DNA of 9,048 bases from Desulfobulbaceae bacterium (GCA_026986885.1 JALSNT010000474.1:1-9048), one strand, 5' to 3'; counted from the first letter of the stretch, positions 1-6,704 are shown. Numbers and translations: made by a program. Notes: generated by a model not told the origin, from the letters alone.

Positions 1-190
1 GGCAGATCTGGCGCCGGAAGATGAACAGCTCATCGGCAAAATCATGCGTAAAGGAGGAGAACTTGCTGAAAAAGAGGGTATAGAACACTACCGCGTTGTC
101 TTCAATAACGGCGAGCAGGCAGGACAGACCGTTTTTCACATCCACATGCATATCTTAGGCGGACGCGATATGAACTGGCCTCCAGGATGA
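1..190 (+). CDS. HIT-family (histidine triad) nucleotide-binding protein, 3' end only
   Basis: The frame starting at base 2 is open from the left edge and gives 62 residues before a TGA at 188-190. The histidine triad H-I-H-M-H-I begins at base 137 and is followed by the tail GGRDMNWPPG, typical of bacterial HinT-like proteins. HIT proteins hydrolyse nucleoside phosphoramidates or AMP-lysyl and acyl-AMP adducts in the cytosol; the last triad histidine is the usual nucleophile. The preceding helix and the segment VVFNNGEQAGQTVFHIH also match the family core. The N-terminal half lies outside the window. The gene converges on the FnIII gene, with about 218 bases between the two stop codons and no clear terminator hairpin. 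The family call is secure; the exact substrate is unknown. Confidence 0.93.
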   Translation, partial: ADLAPEDEQLIGKIMRKGGELAEKEGIEHYRVVFNNGEQAGQTVFHIHMHILGGRDMNWPPG

Positions 191-408
191 TGAAAATGGG
201 GATTCAACAAGTCCGCATCATTTTCCAGACCATACAGAAATGATTAGTGGGAAAGTAACATTTTACCGCCCCGGCCGACCGAATATTGTCCCCGAAGGTC
301 CTGACGCTGCAGGGGATGGGATGCTCCTGAAAGAAATAATATGCGGGAAGCATGAACTTCTGAAAGCTTCACATGTATAGAGACGGGGAAAAAAGAAATG
401 AAACAGAA

Positions 409-954
409 TCAGGGCAGTAAAATGGTATAAACAGCGTGCAAGGTACCAATTACTCCAGGGGAAGCCGCAGCAACGCTACTTCCGGAACCAGCACTTAAAT
501 TTGATTTAAGCTCCCTGGTATAGGCGCTTTCCGCCTGGGCATTATAGGCGGTCATAGTGAAGTATTGAAATCCCCAAAGACCATAGAGGGTACATTTGGG
601 TTTGTCTGTATTCAGCCCCTCACATTGAACCTCGTTTGCACTGTACGGTTCACAGACAGGGCCGGACTTAGTTGTCCGGCAGCGCTGGGAATTGGCAAAA
701 TCAACATAATGGGCATAGGAAAAACCGGATTTCAAATGGCCGCCACTATCAAAACGGGAACTGGGCCCATAGTAAAGACGGTATCCTATAACATTATCAT
801 CCTGGGGATTTGCCCGCCAGGAAAAGGTTGCCGGCCTGGATGTTGATGCAGCAGAAACACCGCGACCTAAGACGCCAGCAAGGGACATAATGATGAAAAA
901 TAAAACAAGGACCCATGGAAATCGGGGGCCGGATAAAGCTGGTAGACTGTCCAT
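409..954 (-). CDS. Exported fibronectin type III-like domain protein with four cysteines
   Basis: The 181-residue protein begins with a signal peptide: a hydrophobic core at about residues 14-30 and a likely signal peptidase I site after V-S-A (33-35). The mature part has the look of a single FnIII beta-sandwich. Residues 42-62 (TFSWRANP then VIGYRLYYG) resemble the B and C strands, and 130-150 (YFTMTAYNAQAESAYTREL) resembles the F and G strands. Between them sits an insertion with four cysteines at 92, 101, 111 and 121, which could form two disulfides outside the cytoplasm. The tail is Gly/Ser/Ala-rich and then mildly hydrophobic (166-181). The ATG at 952-954 has no strong ribosome binding site. 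A sigma-54 promoter lies about 60 bases upstream (1010-1024), so expression is probably controlled by the adjacent GlrR. The domain call is by pattern; the function (adhesion, matrix or envelope binding) is not known. Confidence 0.75.
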   Translation of the reverse strand: MDSLPALSGPRFPWVLVLFFIIMSLAGVLGRGVSAASTSRPATFSWRANPQDDNVIGYRLYYGPSSRFDSGGHLKSGFSYAHYVDFANSQRCRTTKSGPVCEPYSANEVQCEGLNTDKPKCTLYGLWGFQYFTMTAYNAQAESAYTRELKSNLSAGSGSSVAAASPGVIGTLHAVYTILLP

Positions 955-1009
955 AGAGGGTGCGCTCTTTTCAACCGGAAAAATTATGTTTGCAATCTTT
1001 TAATTTAAA

Positions 1010-1024
1010 GCACATTCCATGCCA
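1010..1024 (-). promoter_or_regulatory. Sigma-54 (RpoN) promoter, -24/-12 type, of the FnIII gene
   Basis: Read on the minus strand, the sequence is TGGCATGGAATGTGC. The invariant GG (-24) and GC (-12) are separated by exactly 10 bases. Against the consensus TGGCACG-N4-TTGC it matches 9 of 11 defined positions; only C to T and one T to G differ. Transcription would start near base 998, giving a leader of about 45 bases before the ATG at 954. The neighbouring response regulator carries the sigma-54-contacting GSFTGA loop, and operator-like sites lie upstream, which supports the call. Confidence 0.72.
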
Positions 1025-1110
1025 CAAAATACAAAATCTAACAAAAAATAACTTCACCTTGCTTATCAAACCAGTCTCTTTTACCCATCGGCTGAACTAC
1101 TGCTTTTCTT

Positions 1111-1123
1111 TATCAATTCGTGA
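1111..1123 (+). promoter_or_regulatory. Possible IHF binding site
   Basis: TATCAATTCGTGA fits the IHF consensus WATCAA-N4-TTR except for one base. It lies between the sigma-54 promoter and the GlrR-type operators, where IHF commonly bends DNA to bring a sigma-54 activator to the promoter. The motif is short and one mismatch is present, so this is only suggestive. Confidence 0.22.
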
Positions 1124-1246
1124 CTGTAACCACAAAAGAAACGGATAGCCGACCTGTATCCATAAAAAAAATGAAAAATCCGAGCCGGGGCCGAGACCGG
1201 TTTTCCGCGGCCACCTCCCACACTCAGGGTAACGGCTGCCGCCGTA

Positions 1247-1264
1247 TGTCAGAAGAAAACAACA
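1247..1264. promoter_or_regulatory. Candidate GlrR operator 1 (one mismatch)
   Basis: The site reads TGTC-N10-AACA, one base off the GlrR operator TGTC-N10-GACA known from the enterobacterial glmY promoter. It lies about 255 bases upstream of the predicted start of FnIII transcription. The next candidate site begins 20 bases away, close to two helical turns, so both would be on one face of the DNA. Confidence 0.4.
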
Positions 1265-1266
1265 AA

Positions 1267-1284
1267 AGTCTCATTATAGCGACA
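1267..1284. promoter_or_regulatory. Candidate GlrR operator 2 (one mismatch)
   Basis: The site reads AGTC-N10-GACA, one base off the GlrR consensus TGTC-N10-GACA. It is spaced 20 bases from operator 1 and 65 bases (about six turns) from operator 3. Tandem, phased sites are typical for NtrC-family enhancers, because the activator must assemble as an oligomer. Confidence 0.42.
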
Positions 1285-1331
1285 ACTCATCACCATGTAT
1301 TAACGTATAAAATTAAAGTTCCAGCTCTCGA

Positions 1332-1349
1332 TGTCTCAAAAAAAAGACA
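1332..1349. promoter_or_regulatory. Candidate GlrR operator 3 (perfect TGTC-N10-GACA)
   Basis: The site is a perfect TGTC-N10-GACA; the fuller palindrome is TGTCT with AGACA. It sits directly behind the glrR stop codon. Eight of the ten spacer bases are A on the plus strand and double as the T-run of the glrR terminator, so part of the resemblance could come from terminator structure. It would lie about 340 bases upstream of the predicted FnIII start. Confidence 0.45.
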
Positions 1350-1375
1350 CTGGCGCTCAGGTTTTAAACAGCGCC
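1338..1375 (-). terminator. Rho-independent terminator of the glrK-qseG-glrR operon
   Basis: On the minus strand a perfect 6-bp stem, GGCGCT with AGCGCC (1370-1375 with 1352-1357), encloses a 12-base loop. After a 6-base gap it is followed by eight T residues (1338-1345). The hairpin overlaps the last codons and the TGA of glrR. The long loop and the gap before the T-run make it a moderate rather than strong terminator. Confidence 0.6.
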
Positions 1376-2709
1376 GGAACAATGTGATGACGATTAAGAA
1401 GCTTATAAAAATCCGTCCGATTTCTATGGGCCATTCTTGCCGCCTGGGACACATTACCACGGGTTGTCTGCAGAATTTGAATCAAATATTGCTGTTCAAA
1501 CTGCCTGCGCGCTTCGGCAAGGGGGAGGATTTTGCTCTGATGCTGCTTAATGGCATCGTGAAGAAGATCTTCGGAGATAATGGGCGATGTCGACAGGGCA
1601 ACGGCATGTTCAACGACATTGTACAGTTGCCGGACATTACCCGGCCAGGCGGCATCCAGTAAAAGCTGCATAGCCTCCGGTGAAAATTTCTTTACCTGTC
1701 GGTCCGATTCATCAACCAGATTGTTGATAAAATAATCGACCAATAGCGGAATGTCTTCCTTTCGCTCATTTAACGGCGGTAGTTCAAGGCTGACGACATT
1801 AAGCCGGTAAAAAAGATCTTCCCGAAACTTTTTTTCCTCTATGGCCTCTTCAAGATTTCTATGGGTTGCGGAAATAATGCGGACATCCACGGGGACCGGC
1901 TCGGTGCTGCCCACCGGCCGAATGACTCTTTCCTGCAATACCCGCAGCAGTTTTACCTGCAGGTGCAACGGCATATCGCCGATCTCGTCAAGAAACATGG
2001 TGCCGCCGTGGGCCGACTGAAAAAGACCGGCATAACTCCGGGAAGCACCGGTAAATGATCCTTTGGCGTGGCCAAACAACTCAGACTCCAAAAGAGACTC
2101 GGGAATGGCAGTGCAGTTAACGGGAATAAAGGGGCCGTCCCGACGGGAACTGGCACGATGAATGGCAATGGCAAGCAACTCCTTGCCCGTGCCGCTGGCG
2201 CCACGTATCAAGACGGTGGTGTCGGTGTCGGCCACCAGCTTGGCCCGGGACAGCAGCTCTTCCATGCGCGCACTTTTAGAAATAATATCCCGACGCCATT
2301 CCGCCTCATCCTCCGCGGAAACCTCGACACCACCGGTGGAAAACTGCAGGGCCTTTTCCACCTCTTCCAGCAGATCTTTACCGTCAACCGGCTTGGTCAA
2401 AAAAGAAAAAACACCCTGGCGGGTTGCCTCAACCGCATCGGGAATAGAACCATGGGCCGTAATAATAATCACGGGAACCGCTTTATTTCTTTCCCGTATC
2501 GCCTCAAACAGGGCCATGCCGTCAATACCGGGCATGCGCAGATCGGTAAGCACCAGATGCGGATTACTGACGGAGAACTTGGTCAACGCCTCTTCACCGC
2601 TAAGCGCTGTAATTACCTCGTAGCCGTTACTGGCCAGCCGTACCTTCCACAGGCTGAGGAGATCCTCTTCATCATCCACCAGCAGGACTCGATATCCAGC
2701 AGTTTTCAT
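1357..2709 (-). CDS. glrR: GlrR (QseF)-like sigma-54-dependent response regulator
   Basis: The 450-residue protein has the three domains of an NtrC-type activator and nearly the length of E. coli GlrR (444). The receiver (about 6-120) keeps the acidic pocket D12-D13, phospho-acceptor D56, T84 and K106. The AAA+ domain (about 142-370) has Walker A GASGTGKE at 170-177, the sigma-54 contact loop GSFTGA at 217-222 (canonical GAFTGA, a tolerated variant), Walker B TMFLDE at 237-242 and [11 protein letters not shown] at 295-305. The Fis-type HTH is at about 418-441. Two stretches, [19 protein letters not shown] and [19 protein letters not shown], closely resemble those of enterobacterial GlrR and separate it from other NtrC relatives. 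The start overlaps the qseG stop (ATGA), with AGGGAG eight bases upstream. Activated by phosphorylation from GlrK, it should drive sigma-54 promoters; the candidate target is the FnIII gene just downstream. Confidence 0.93.
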   Translation of the reverse strand: MKTAGYRVLLVDDEEDLLSLWKVRLASNGYEVITALSGEEALTKFSVSNPHLVLTDLRMPGIDGMALFEAIRERNKAVPVIIITAHGSIPDAVEATRQGVFSFLTKPVDGKDLLEEVEKALQFSTGGVEVSAEDEAEWRRDIISKSARMEELLSRAKLVADTDTTVLIRGASGTGKELLAIAIHRASSRRDGPFIPVNCTAIPESLLESELFGHAKGSFTGASRSYAGLFQSAHGGTMFLDEIGDMPLHLQVKLLRVLQERVIRPVGSTEPVPVDVRIISATHRNLEEAIEEKKFREDLFYRLNVVSLELPPLNERKEDIPLLVDYFINNLVDESDRQVKKFSPEAMQLLLDAAWPGNVRQLYNVVEHAVALSTSPIISEDLLHDAIKQHQSKILPLAEARRQFEQQYLIQILQTTRGNVSQAARMAHRNRTDFYKLLNRHHIVPALFKT

Positions 2710-3311
2710 GAACCATGCTCCCTGTTTTTTATTATATTTTCTATATTTTTAAGCTGTTCTATCTGATTACGCAGCTCTTGAATTTTGACGGTATCCTGCT
2801 CATGTTCCCGTAACAGCACCTCAACCCTTGCCTGCAGTGAAGCAACCTCGGCTTCAAGTTCTTCTTTCTCGTCAAGCATCTTTTTGCGATTTGACCAGCG
2901 GGTCACCTTGGCCTTATCCAGGCGTTGAACCAGGTTCATCAGTCCATGCATTTCCTCACGTGAATCGGGATGCTGCCGAATATACTGCCGCAACAGATCC
3001 ACACCCTGGCGGAACTGTTTGTAGTTGGCCTTGCTGTTTAGGCTGAGACAGATAAAGCGCAGCTTATCCTCATCAGTACCGGAGGTAACCCCTTTCTCTG
3101 CTTCCTGAAAATAGCGGTTGAACTCACTGCTGCGCAGAGAACCGGTACCATTTAAGCATGACAAAATATAACTGCCGTCGGTGGCGTGAAAAACAACGGT
3201 CGGCTCCAGCAGATCATCAAGGCCACCGGTCTGTCTCTGCCCGGCAACACATCCGCCGAGGATTACGACCAGGCTACATAACAATATGTTTTTTTTCATT
3301 TTATCGCTCAT
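2706..3311 (-). CDS. qseG: QseG-like outer-membrane lipoprotein with C-terminal coiled coil
   Basis: The 201-residue protein starts with a lipoprotein signal peptide: positive n-region, hydrophobic residues 9-18 and lipobox LGGC with the lipidated cysteine at 21. Residue +2 is Val, not Asp, which predicts sorting to the outer membrane. The middle is helical and charged. Residues about 143-195 form a heptad-like coiled coil rich in Leu, Glu and Gln. In E. coli, the lipoprotein between glrK and glrR (QseG, 237 residues) contacts the kinase in the periplasm and affects its phosphorylation state. The same position, lipobox and coiled-coil end support the assignment, though sequence identity was judged only by eye. 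Its ATG (3309-3311) overlaps the glrK stop as ATGA, and its own stop overlaps the glrR start, so all three are translationally coupled. A second in-frame ATG four codons in is possible. Confidence 0.8.
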   Translation of the reverse strand: MSDKMKKNILLCSLVVILGGCVAGQRQTGGLDDLLEPTVVFHATDGSYILSCLNGTGSLRSSEFNRYFQEAEKGVTSGTDEDKLRFICLSLNSKANYKQFRQGVDLLRQYIRQHPDSREEMHGLMNLVQRLDKAKVTRWSNRKKMLDEKEELEAEVASLQARVEVLLREHEQDTVKIQELRNQIEQLKNIENIIKNREHGS

Positions 3312-4747
3312 GTTAATATTGGCAGAATTATAGAAAAACGGGCACCTGCATCACTTGAAAGCAAACGGATACTGCCGCCGTGATTCTGCACATATTCTTT
3401 TGCTATTGCAAGACCAAGGCCTGATCCCTTAACAATGGCTTTTTTTGCCTCTTTTCCTTGAAAAAACGGAGAGAAAATTCGCGATCTATCCTCACGATCA
3501 ATACCGACCCCGGTATCCTCAATAATAAAAACAGCCTTATCTTCGTTTTTTTTCAACTGGATACGAATGGCGCCTTCATCCGGCGTGAATTTAACCGCAT
3601 TGGATAACAGATTATCAATGACCGTTTTCAGTTGGTCGACATCTCCCTTTAACGTTATATCGGCAAGTTTTAAATACAGGGTGACCCGACGGGCGAGCAT
3701 GGAATTCTTATGATCGGCCACCACGACCCTGACAATCTCATCAAAACGAAGCTCCTGCATCTTTGCCGGGGCCTTCCGGGCCTGGGACATATTAAAATCC
3801 AATATATTTTCGATGAGCTTCTGCAGCTTGTCGCTGTTCTTATCGAGGATGGCAACCACGTCTTTCTGGGAAGGGTTCATGGGGCCGACGATTTCGTCCC
3901 GCAGCAAACCGGCACCTTCCTTAATGGAAGAAAGGGGGGTTTTTAATTCATGGGATATATGGGCAATCATTTTGATTTTTTCCCGATCTAATTCCGCCAG
4001 CCTCCTGCGTAACCAGTCCAGCCTCTCTCCAAGGGCCTCAAGATCCCGGGGACCGGAAACCCTGACCGGGGTGCTGAAATCCCCGTTACCAAGGCTCTCG
4101 ATGCCACGATCCATCTGGCGAATCGGTCGCAGAATCAAGGCGATAAAAAGGACGAGAAAGAGGACGCTGAAGCCGATCAATCCCGACGTCTGCCAGGCGA
4201 GTGTTCTTTTTCCCTGGCTGACTTTTTCCCTGAGCAAAGCGACTTCATCACTGATCACCTGATTACTGAGTACCGTAAGTTTTGTGGTCAGGGCATCGAC
4301 ATCCTGATAGCGGTCCAGAACCTGGGAACGTTCTTTTTTTCGCTGCATGGGACCGCCGGTCGCCGCGTTGAGGACAGCAATAATGTAATCATCTTCGGCC
4401 TGCACCTGTAAAAGCAACCGGGTCAGGTCCTTGTCGTCGCCGGTGGTCAACAGATGGGCAAAGGCATCCTCCAAATCTTCGTAAATCCGATTAACCGCAT
4501 CAAGCTGGGTGGGTTCACCCAGGACATTATAGAGCCGGGCCTTGCGCTCCTGGTCTCGGAGCAGGTCGACAATACGACGAACACTGCTGGTCCTGTCCAC
4601 CGAGCTGTAGACGGCAAGGGCCCCCTGTTTAAGCAGCCCGTCCAGAACCTGGACCGAGCTGAACAGAGCAGTCAGCAACGGCAGAACAACAAAAAGAAAG
4701 CCGGTTAACAACAGGGCAAAAAAGGAACGTGGCCGATAAAGCTGCAC
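3308..4747 (-). CDS. glrK: GlrK (QseE)-like sensor histidine kinase
   Basis: The 479-residue inner-membrane kinase (E. coli GlrK has 475) has helix 1 at about 9-31, a helical periplasmic region at 32-187, helix 2 at about 188-206 and a HAMP linker at about 207-259. The H-box MIAHISHELKTPLSS places the phosphorylated histidine at 266. The N-box (DNLLSNAVKFTP, 378-389), G1 (EDTGVGI, 410-416), F-box (SPFFQG, 426-431) and G2 (GSGLGLAIA, 441-449) are intact. The run EGAGLL-D-VGP-QKDVVAILD-LQKLIENILDFN after the H-box, and FFQG with VKGSGLGL, are the distinctive GlrK pattern. The start is GTG at 4745-4747 with TAGGTG seven bases upstream. It follows sat-cysC by 46 bases with no terminator, so both may share a transcript. 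The signal sensed is unknown. Confidence 0.92.
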   Translation of the reverse strand: MQLYRPRSFFALLLTGFLFVVLPLLTALFSSVQVLDGLLKQGALAVYSSVDRTSSVRRIVDLLRDQERKARLYNVLGEPTQLDAVNRIYEDLEDAFAHLLTTGDDKDLTRLLLQVQAEDDYIIAVLNAATGGPMQRKKERSQVLDRYQDVDALTTKLTVLSNQVISDEVALLREKVSQGKRTLAWQTSGLIGFSVLFLVLFIALILRPIRQMDRGIESLGNGDFSTPVRVSGPRDLEALGERLDWLRRRLAELDREKIKMIAHISHELKTPLSSIKEGAGLLRDEIVGPMNPSQKDVVAILDKNSDKLQKLIENILDFNMSQARKAPAKMQELRFDEIVRVVVADHKNSMLARRVTLYLKLADITLKGDVDQLKTVIDNLLSNAVKFTPDEGAIRIQLKKNEDKAVFIIEDTGVGIDREDRSRIFSPFFQGKEAKKAIVKGSGLGLAIAKEYVQNHGGSIRLLSSDAGARFSIILPILT

Positions 4748-4793
4748 GATATTTCACCTACGGAAATAGATGGGGTCTATAAAGGGAATCTTA

Positions 4794-6500
4794 TCAAGCG
4801 ATATATCCCTGTTCCTCAAGATATAAAAAGATCTCCTGAACGGCTTCAGCCGGAGTCATGGATGAGGTATCAATCGAAATCTCCGGATGCACCGGCACTT
4901 CATAGGGATCGGACACACCGGTAACCCCCTTGATCAAGCCGGCCCTGGCCCTGGCATAGAGTCCCTTGCGGTCACGTTTTTCACAAACCGCCAGCGGCGT
5001 GGCCACATGCACCTCAATATAGCCGCCGTAACGACTGATCAGTTTTCGATTTTTCTGCCTCGATTCTTCATATGGCGCAATGGGCGCACACAGGGCAATA
5101 CCGCCGTTTTTGGTAATTTCAGCGGCGACAAAACCGATCCTGGTCACATTTATTTCGCGATGCTCTTTGGAAAAATTCAACTCGGAAGAAAGATTCTTCC
5201 TGACAATATCACCATCAAGTAACGTCACCGGACGGTCCCGCATTTCCATGAACCTGACCATCAACACCTTGGCAATGGTAGACTTTCCCGAACCGGAAAG
5301 TCCGGTGAGAAAAACCGTAAATCCCTGTTTTGAACGTGGTGGGAAGGCACGCCGTAACTCGTCGACAACACCGGGATAGGCATACCAGTCGGGGATTTCC
5401 AAGCCACGCTCCAACCGACGCTTGAATTCCTCCGTAGTGATATCCTTGCAGGCGGTGTGATCTTCAAGTTGATCAAGAAAAACATAACAGGCCTTATCCT
5501 CGACATAGCCCATACGGCGCTCCGGAACCATGATGATGCCGGTTTGCTCCTCAACAGAGGCAACCAGCTCCCGGGCCGAACCCCTGGCATAAAAAAGATC
5601 GTCGCCGCTCCCGGCAAAAGGATCGCCATGATCATCGGCCACCATGAAATGACTGCAGCCGTAATTCTTTCTGATCATGGCCTGCCAGAGTGCCTCACGG
5701 GGGCCGGCAAACCTCTCCGCCAGCGGCAGAATGCTCAGTAGAATAATATTTTTGGGAAACTGACGCACAAATTCCTGGTAACAGTGGACATGGGTATAAT
5801 GTTCCATATTACCGGGGTGATCCAGGCCGACAGCCGGATGGAGAAGAATGGAGGCTCCCGCCTCCCGAGCGGCGGCAAGCACCATCTCACGATGGGCGCA
5901 ATTGAGATAATCACGGGTATGGAATCCCAGTACCCGTCGCCAGCCATACTGAAGAAAACGACGATGTGTTTCCGACGGAGTTAATCGCAAATCCCTAAAA
6001 TCATAATGAATGGGCAGGGTAACTCCCTCAAGGGTGCCGCCGATATACCAGGGACCAACCTGCTCATACAATATCCCGACCCCCGGATGTTTGTCGGGAT
6101 CATCAGTACCATAAACCGCATTGGCCTCTTCTTTTTTTTCAGGACGCCAGATATCGGTTATATTCAGCAGGGCAAGCAGGAAACCTTCCGCATCATTCAA
6201 GGCAAGACGCCCGCCTACCTCTAAACTCCGGGCAAATTCTTCCGAGACATCAAGACAGATCGGCATGGGCCAGAGAGTACCGTCTGCCAGTTTCATCCCT
6301 TGAAGTACGGATGCATAATCCTCACGGTCTAAATAACCGGCCAAAGGATAACAGGCGCGATTGAGCAGGGCTTCCAGATCATAGAGCTGCCGGGTATTCA
6401 AATCCAGAGACGGCAGCTGCAAGGCCGCAAGGCGCAACTGTTCAGCCCGGCGAAAATGGACTAAAAGACTGTCGGCATATTCGGTGGTGGTATCCTGCAC
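4794..6500 (-). CDS. Bifunctional ATP sulfurylase/APS kinase (Sat-CysC fusion) with altered Sat active site
   Basis: Taking the GTG at 6498-6500 (GGGGAG four bases upstream), the protein has 568 residues, a full-length Sat-CysC. Sat normally makes APS from sulfate and ATP; CysC phosphorylates APS to PAPS. The Sat N-terminal domain (about 25-150) includes DLEALLNRACYPLAGYLDREDY and LADGTLWPMPICLDV. The catalytic domain (about 150-360) has FAGPREALWQAMIRKNYGC, but its two key motifs are altered. QTRNPxHxxH reads HTRDYLNCAH (194-203), losing the Gln, Asn, Pro and first His. VGRDHAG reads VADDHGD (287-293), replacing the Arg with Asp. The APS kinase domain (about 390-568) looks intact: Walker A GLSGSGKST (400-408), DGDIVRKNL (429-437) and KGLYARARAGLIKGVTG (512-528). 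The E. coli Ser109 motif ISP reads IAP. An in-frame GTG at 6551 would add 17 residues, but lies within the promoter region. Sat activity is uncertain; APS kinase activity is likely. Confidence 0.88.
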   Translation of the reverse strand: MQDTTTEYADSLLVHFRRAEQLRLAALQLPSLDLNTRQLYDLEALLNRACYPLAGYLDREDYASVLQGMKLADGTLWPMPICLDVSEEFARSLEVGGRLALNDAEGFLLALLNITDIWRPEKKEEANAVYGTDDPDKHPGVGILYEQVGPWYIGGTLEGVTLPIHYDFRDLRLTPSETHRRFLQYGWRRVLGFHTRDYLNCAHREMVLAAAREAGASILLHPAVGLDHPGNMEHYTHVHCYQEFVRQFPKNIILLSILPLAERFAGPREALWQAMIRKNYGCSHFMVADDHGDPFAGSGDDLFYARGSARELVASVEEQTGIIMVPERRMGYVEDKACYVFLDQLEDHTACKDITTEEFKRRLERGLEIPDWYAYPGVVDELRRAFPPRSKQGFTVFLTGLSGSGKSTIAKVLMVRFMEMRDRPVTLLDGDIVRKNLSSELNFSKEHREINVTRIGFVAAEITKNGGIALCAPIAPYEESRQKNRKLISRYGGYIEVHVATPLAVCEKRDRKGLYARARAGLIKGVTGVSDPYEVPVHPEISIDTSSMTPAEAVQEIFLYLEEQGYIA

Positions 6501-6543
6501 TTTTCTCCCCTTTTTCAAACCAGAGATCAATAATGTTGGCCAG

Positions 6544-6570
6544 ATTATCACGGAATATGAAAAGAGTAAA
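6544..6570 (-). promoter_or_regulatory. Weak sigma-70 promoter candidate for sat-cysC
   Basis: On the minus strand TTTACT (6565-6570) and GATAAT (6544-6549) are 15 bases apart, shorter than the ideal 17. The start point would be near 6537, leaving about 37 bases of leader to the GTG at 6500. It would lie downstream of the alternative GTG at 6551, which favours the shorter protein. The match is weak. Confidence 0.25.
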
Positions 6571-6591
6571 CAGCAACGATTCCTGTTGCTG
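6571..6591. repeat. Perfect inverted repeat in the divergent promoter region
   Basis: CAGCAAC and GTTGCTG form 7-bp arms around a 7-base spacer. The element sits immediately upstream of the weak sat-cysC -35 and about 40 bases upstream of the MshEN gene's -35. This is where an operator acting on either divergent gene would be expected. There is no T-run, so it is not a terminator. Confidence 0.45.
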
Positions 6592-6631
6592 ATATGATTA
6601 GCAGCAAAAATAGAAAAAATTTGGAAGGTTC

Positions 6632-6661
6632 TTGAAAAGATAAAACAGAGACATGTATACT
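6632..6661 (+). promoter_or_regulatory. Sigma-70 promoter for the MshEN-domain gene
   Basis: TTGAAA (6632-6637) and TATACT (6656-6661) are 18 bases apart, a good housekeeping promoter. The predicted start near 6668 gives a leader of about 37 bases. That leader contains GAGGA at the usual distance before the ATG at 6705. Confidence 0.55.
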
Positions 6662-6680
6662 AAAAGGCAGCAAGACATGT
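6649..6680 (+). repeat. Direct repeat AGACATGT flanking the -10 and start site
   Basis: The octamer AGACATGT occurs at 6649-6656 and at 6673-6680, 24 bases apart; each copy contains the palindrome ACATGT. One copy abuts the -10 hexamer of the MshEN promoter and the other lies just past the predicted start. That placement would suit a repressor, but no regulator is identified. Confidence 0.35.
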
Positions 6681-6704
6681 TTTTATTTCACCTGAGGAAA
6701 TTTA

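Larger units (their letters stand above)
955..1356. other. Gene-free regulatory region between the FnIII gene and glrR
   Basis: This AT-rich stretch holds no convincing gene; the plus-strand frames across it have no ribosome binding site or recognisable domain. It carries the sigma-54 promoter of the FnIII gene, a weak IHF-like site, three GlrR-type operator matches and the terminator of the glrK-qseG-glrR operon. A GC-rich patch at about 1181-1215 can fold into a bulged hairpin (arms 1189-1193 and 1208-1212 with an inner CGG/CCG). Read on the minus strand it is followed by a T-rich run, so it might serve as a second, weaker terminator. Confidence 0.6.

Noticed and set aside
192..225. Terminator hairpin after the HIT gene (GAAAATG/CATTTTC)
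   Set aside because: The stem is AT-rich, the loop is about 20 bases and no T-run follows.
240..380. 46-codon plus-strand frame after the HIT gene
   Set aside because: There is no ribosome binding site and no recognisable domain; it sits in the gap between two convergent genes.
270..411. In-frame continuation after the FnIII TGA that would complete a hydrophobic helix (read-through or selenocysteine)
   Set aside because: The extra hydrophobic residues come from a T-rich strand, no SECIS-like hairpin was seen, and the sequence soon stops looking protein-like.
565..846. 93-residue plus-strand frame opposite the FnIII gene
   Set aside because: The minus-strand frame has a signal peptide and an FnIII pattern; this one has neither and is its shadow.
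1120..1662. 180-residue plus-strand frame across the glrR end and intergenic region
   Set aside because: It is antisense to glrR and the terminator, with no start signal and no domain.
6501..6551. Upstream GTG start for sat-cysC adding 17 residues
   Set aside because: It has no ribosome binding site and would overlap the likely promoter; the GTG at 6500 has GGGGAG just upstream, although its spacing is short.
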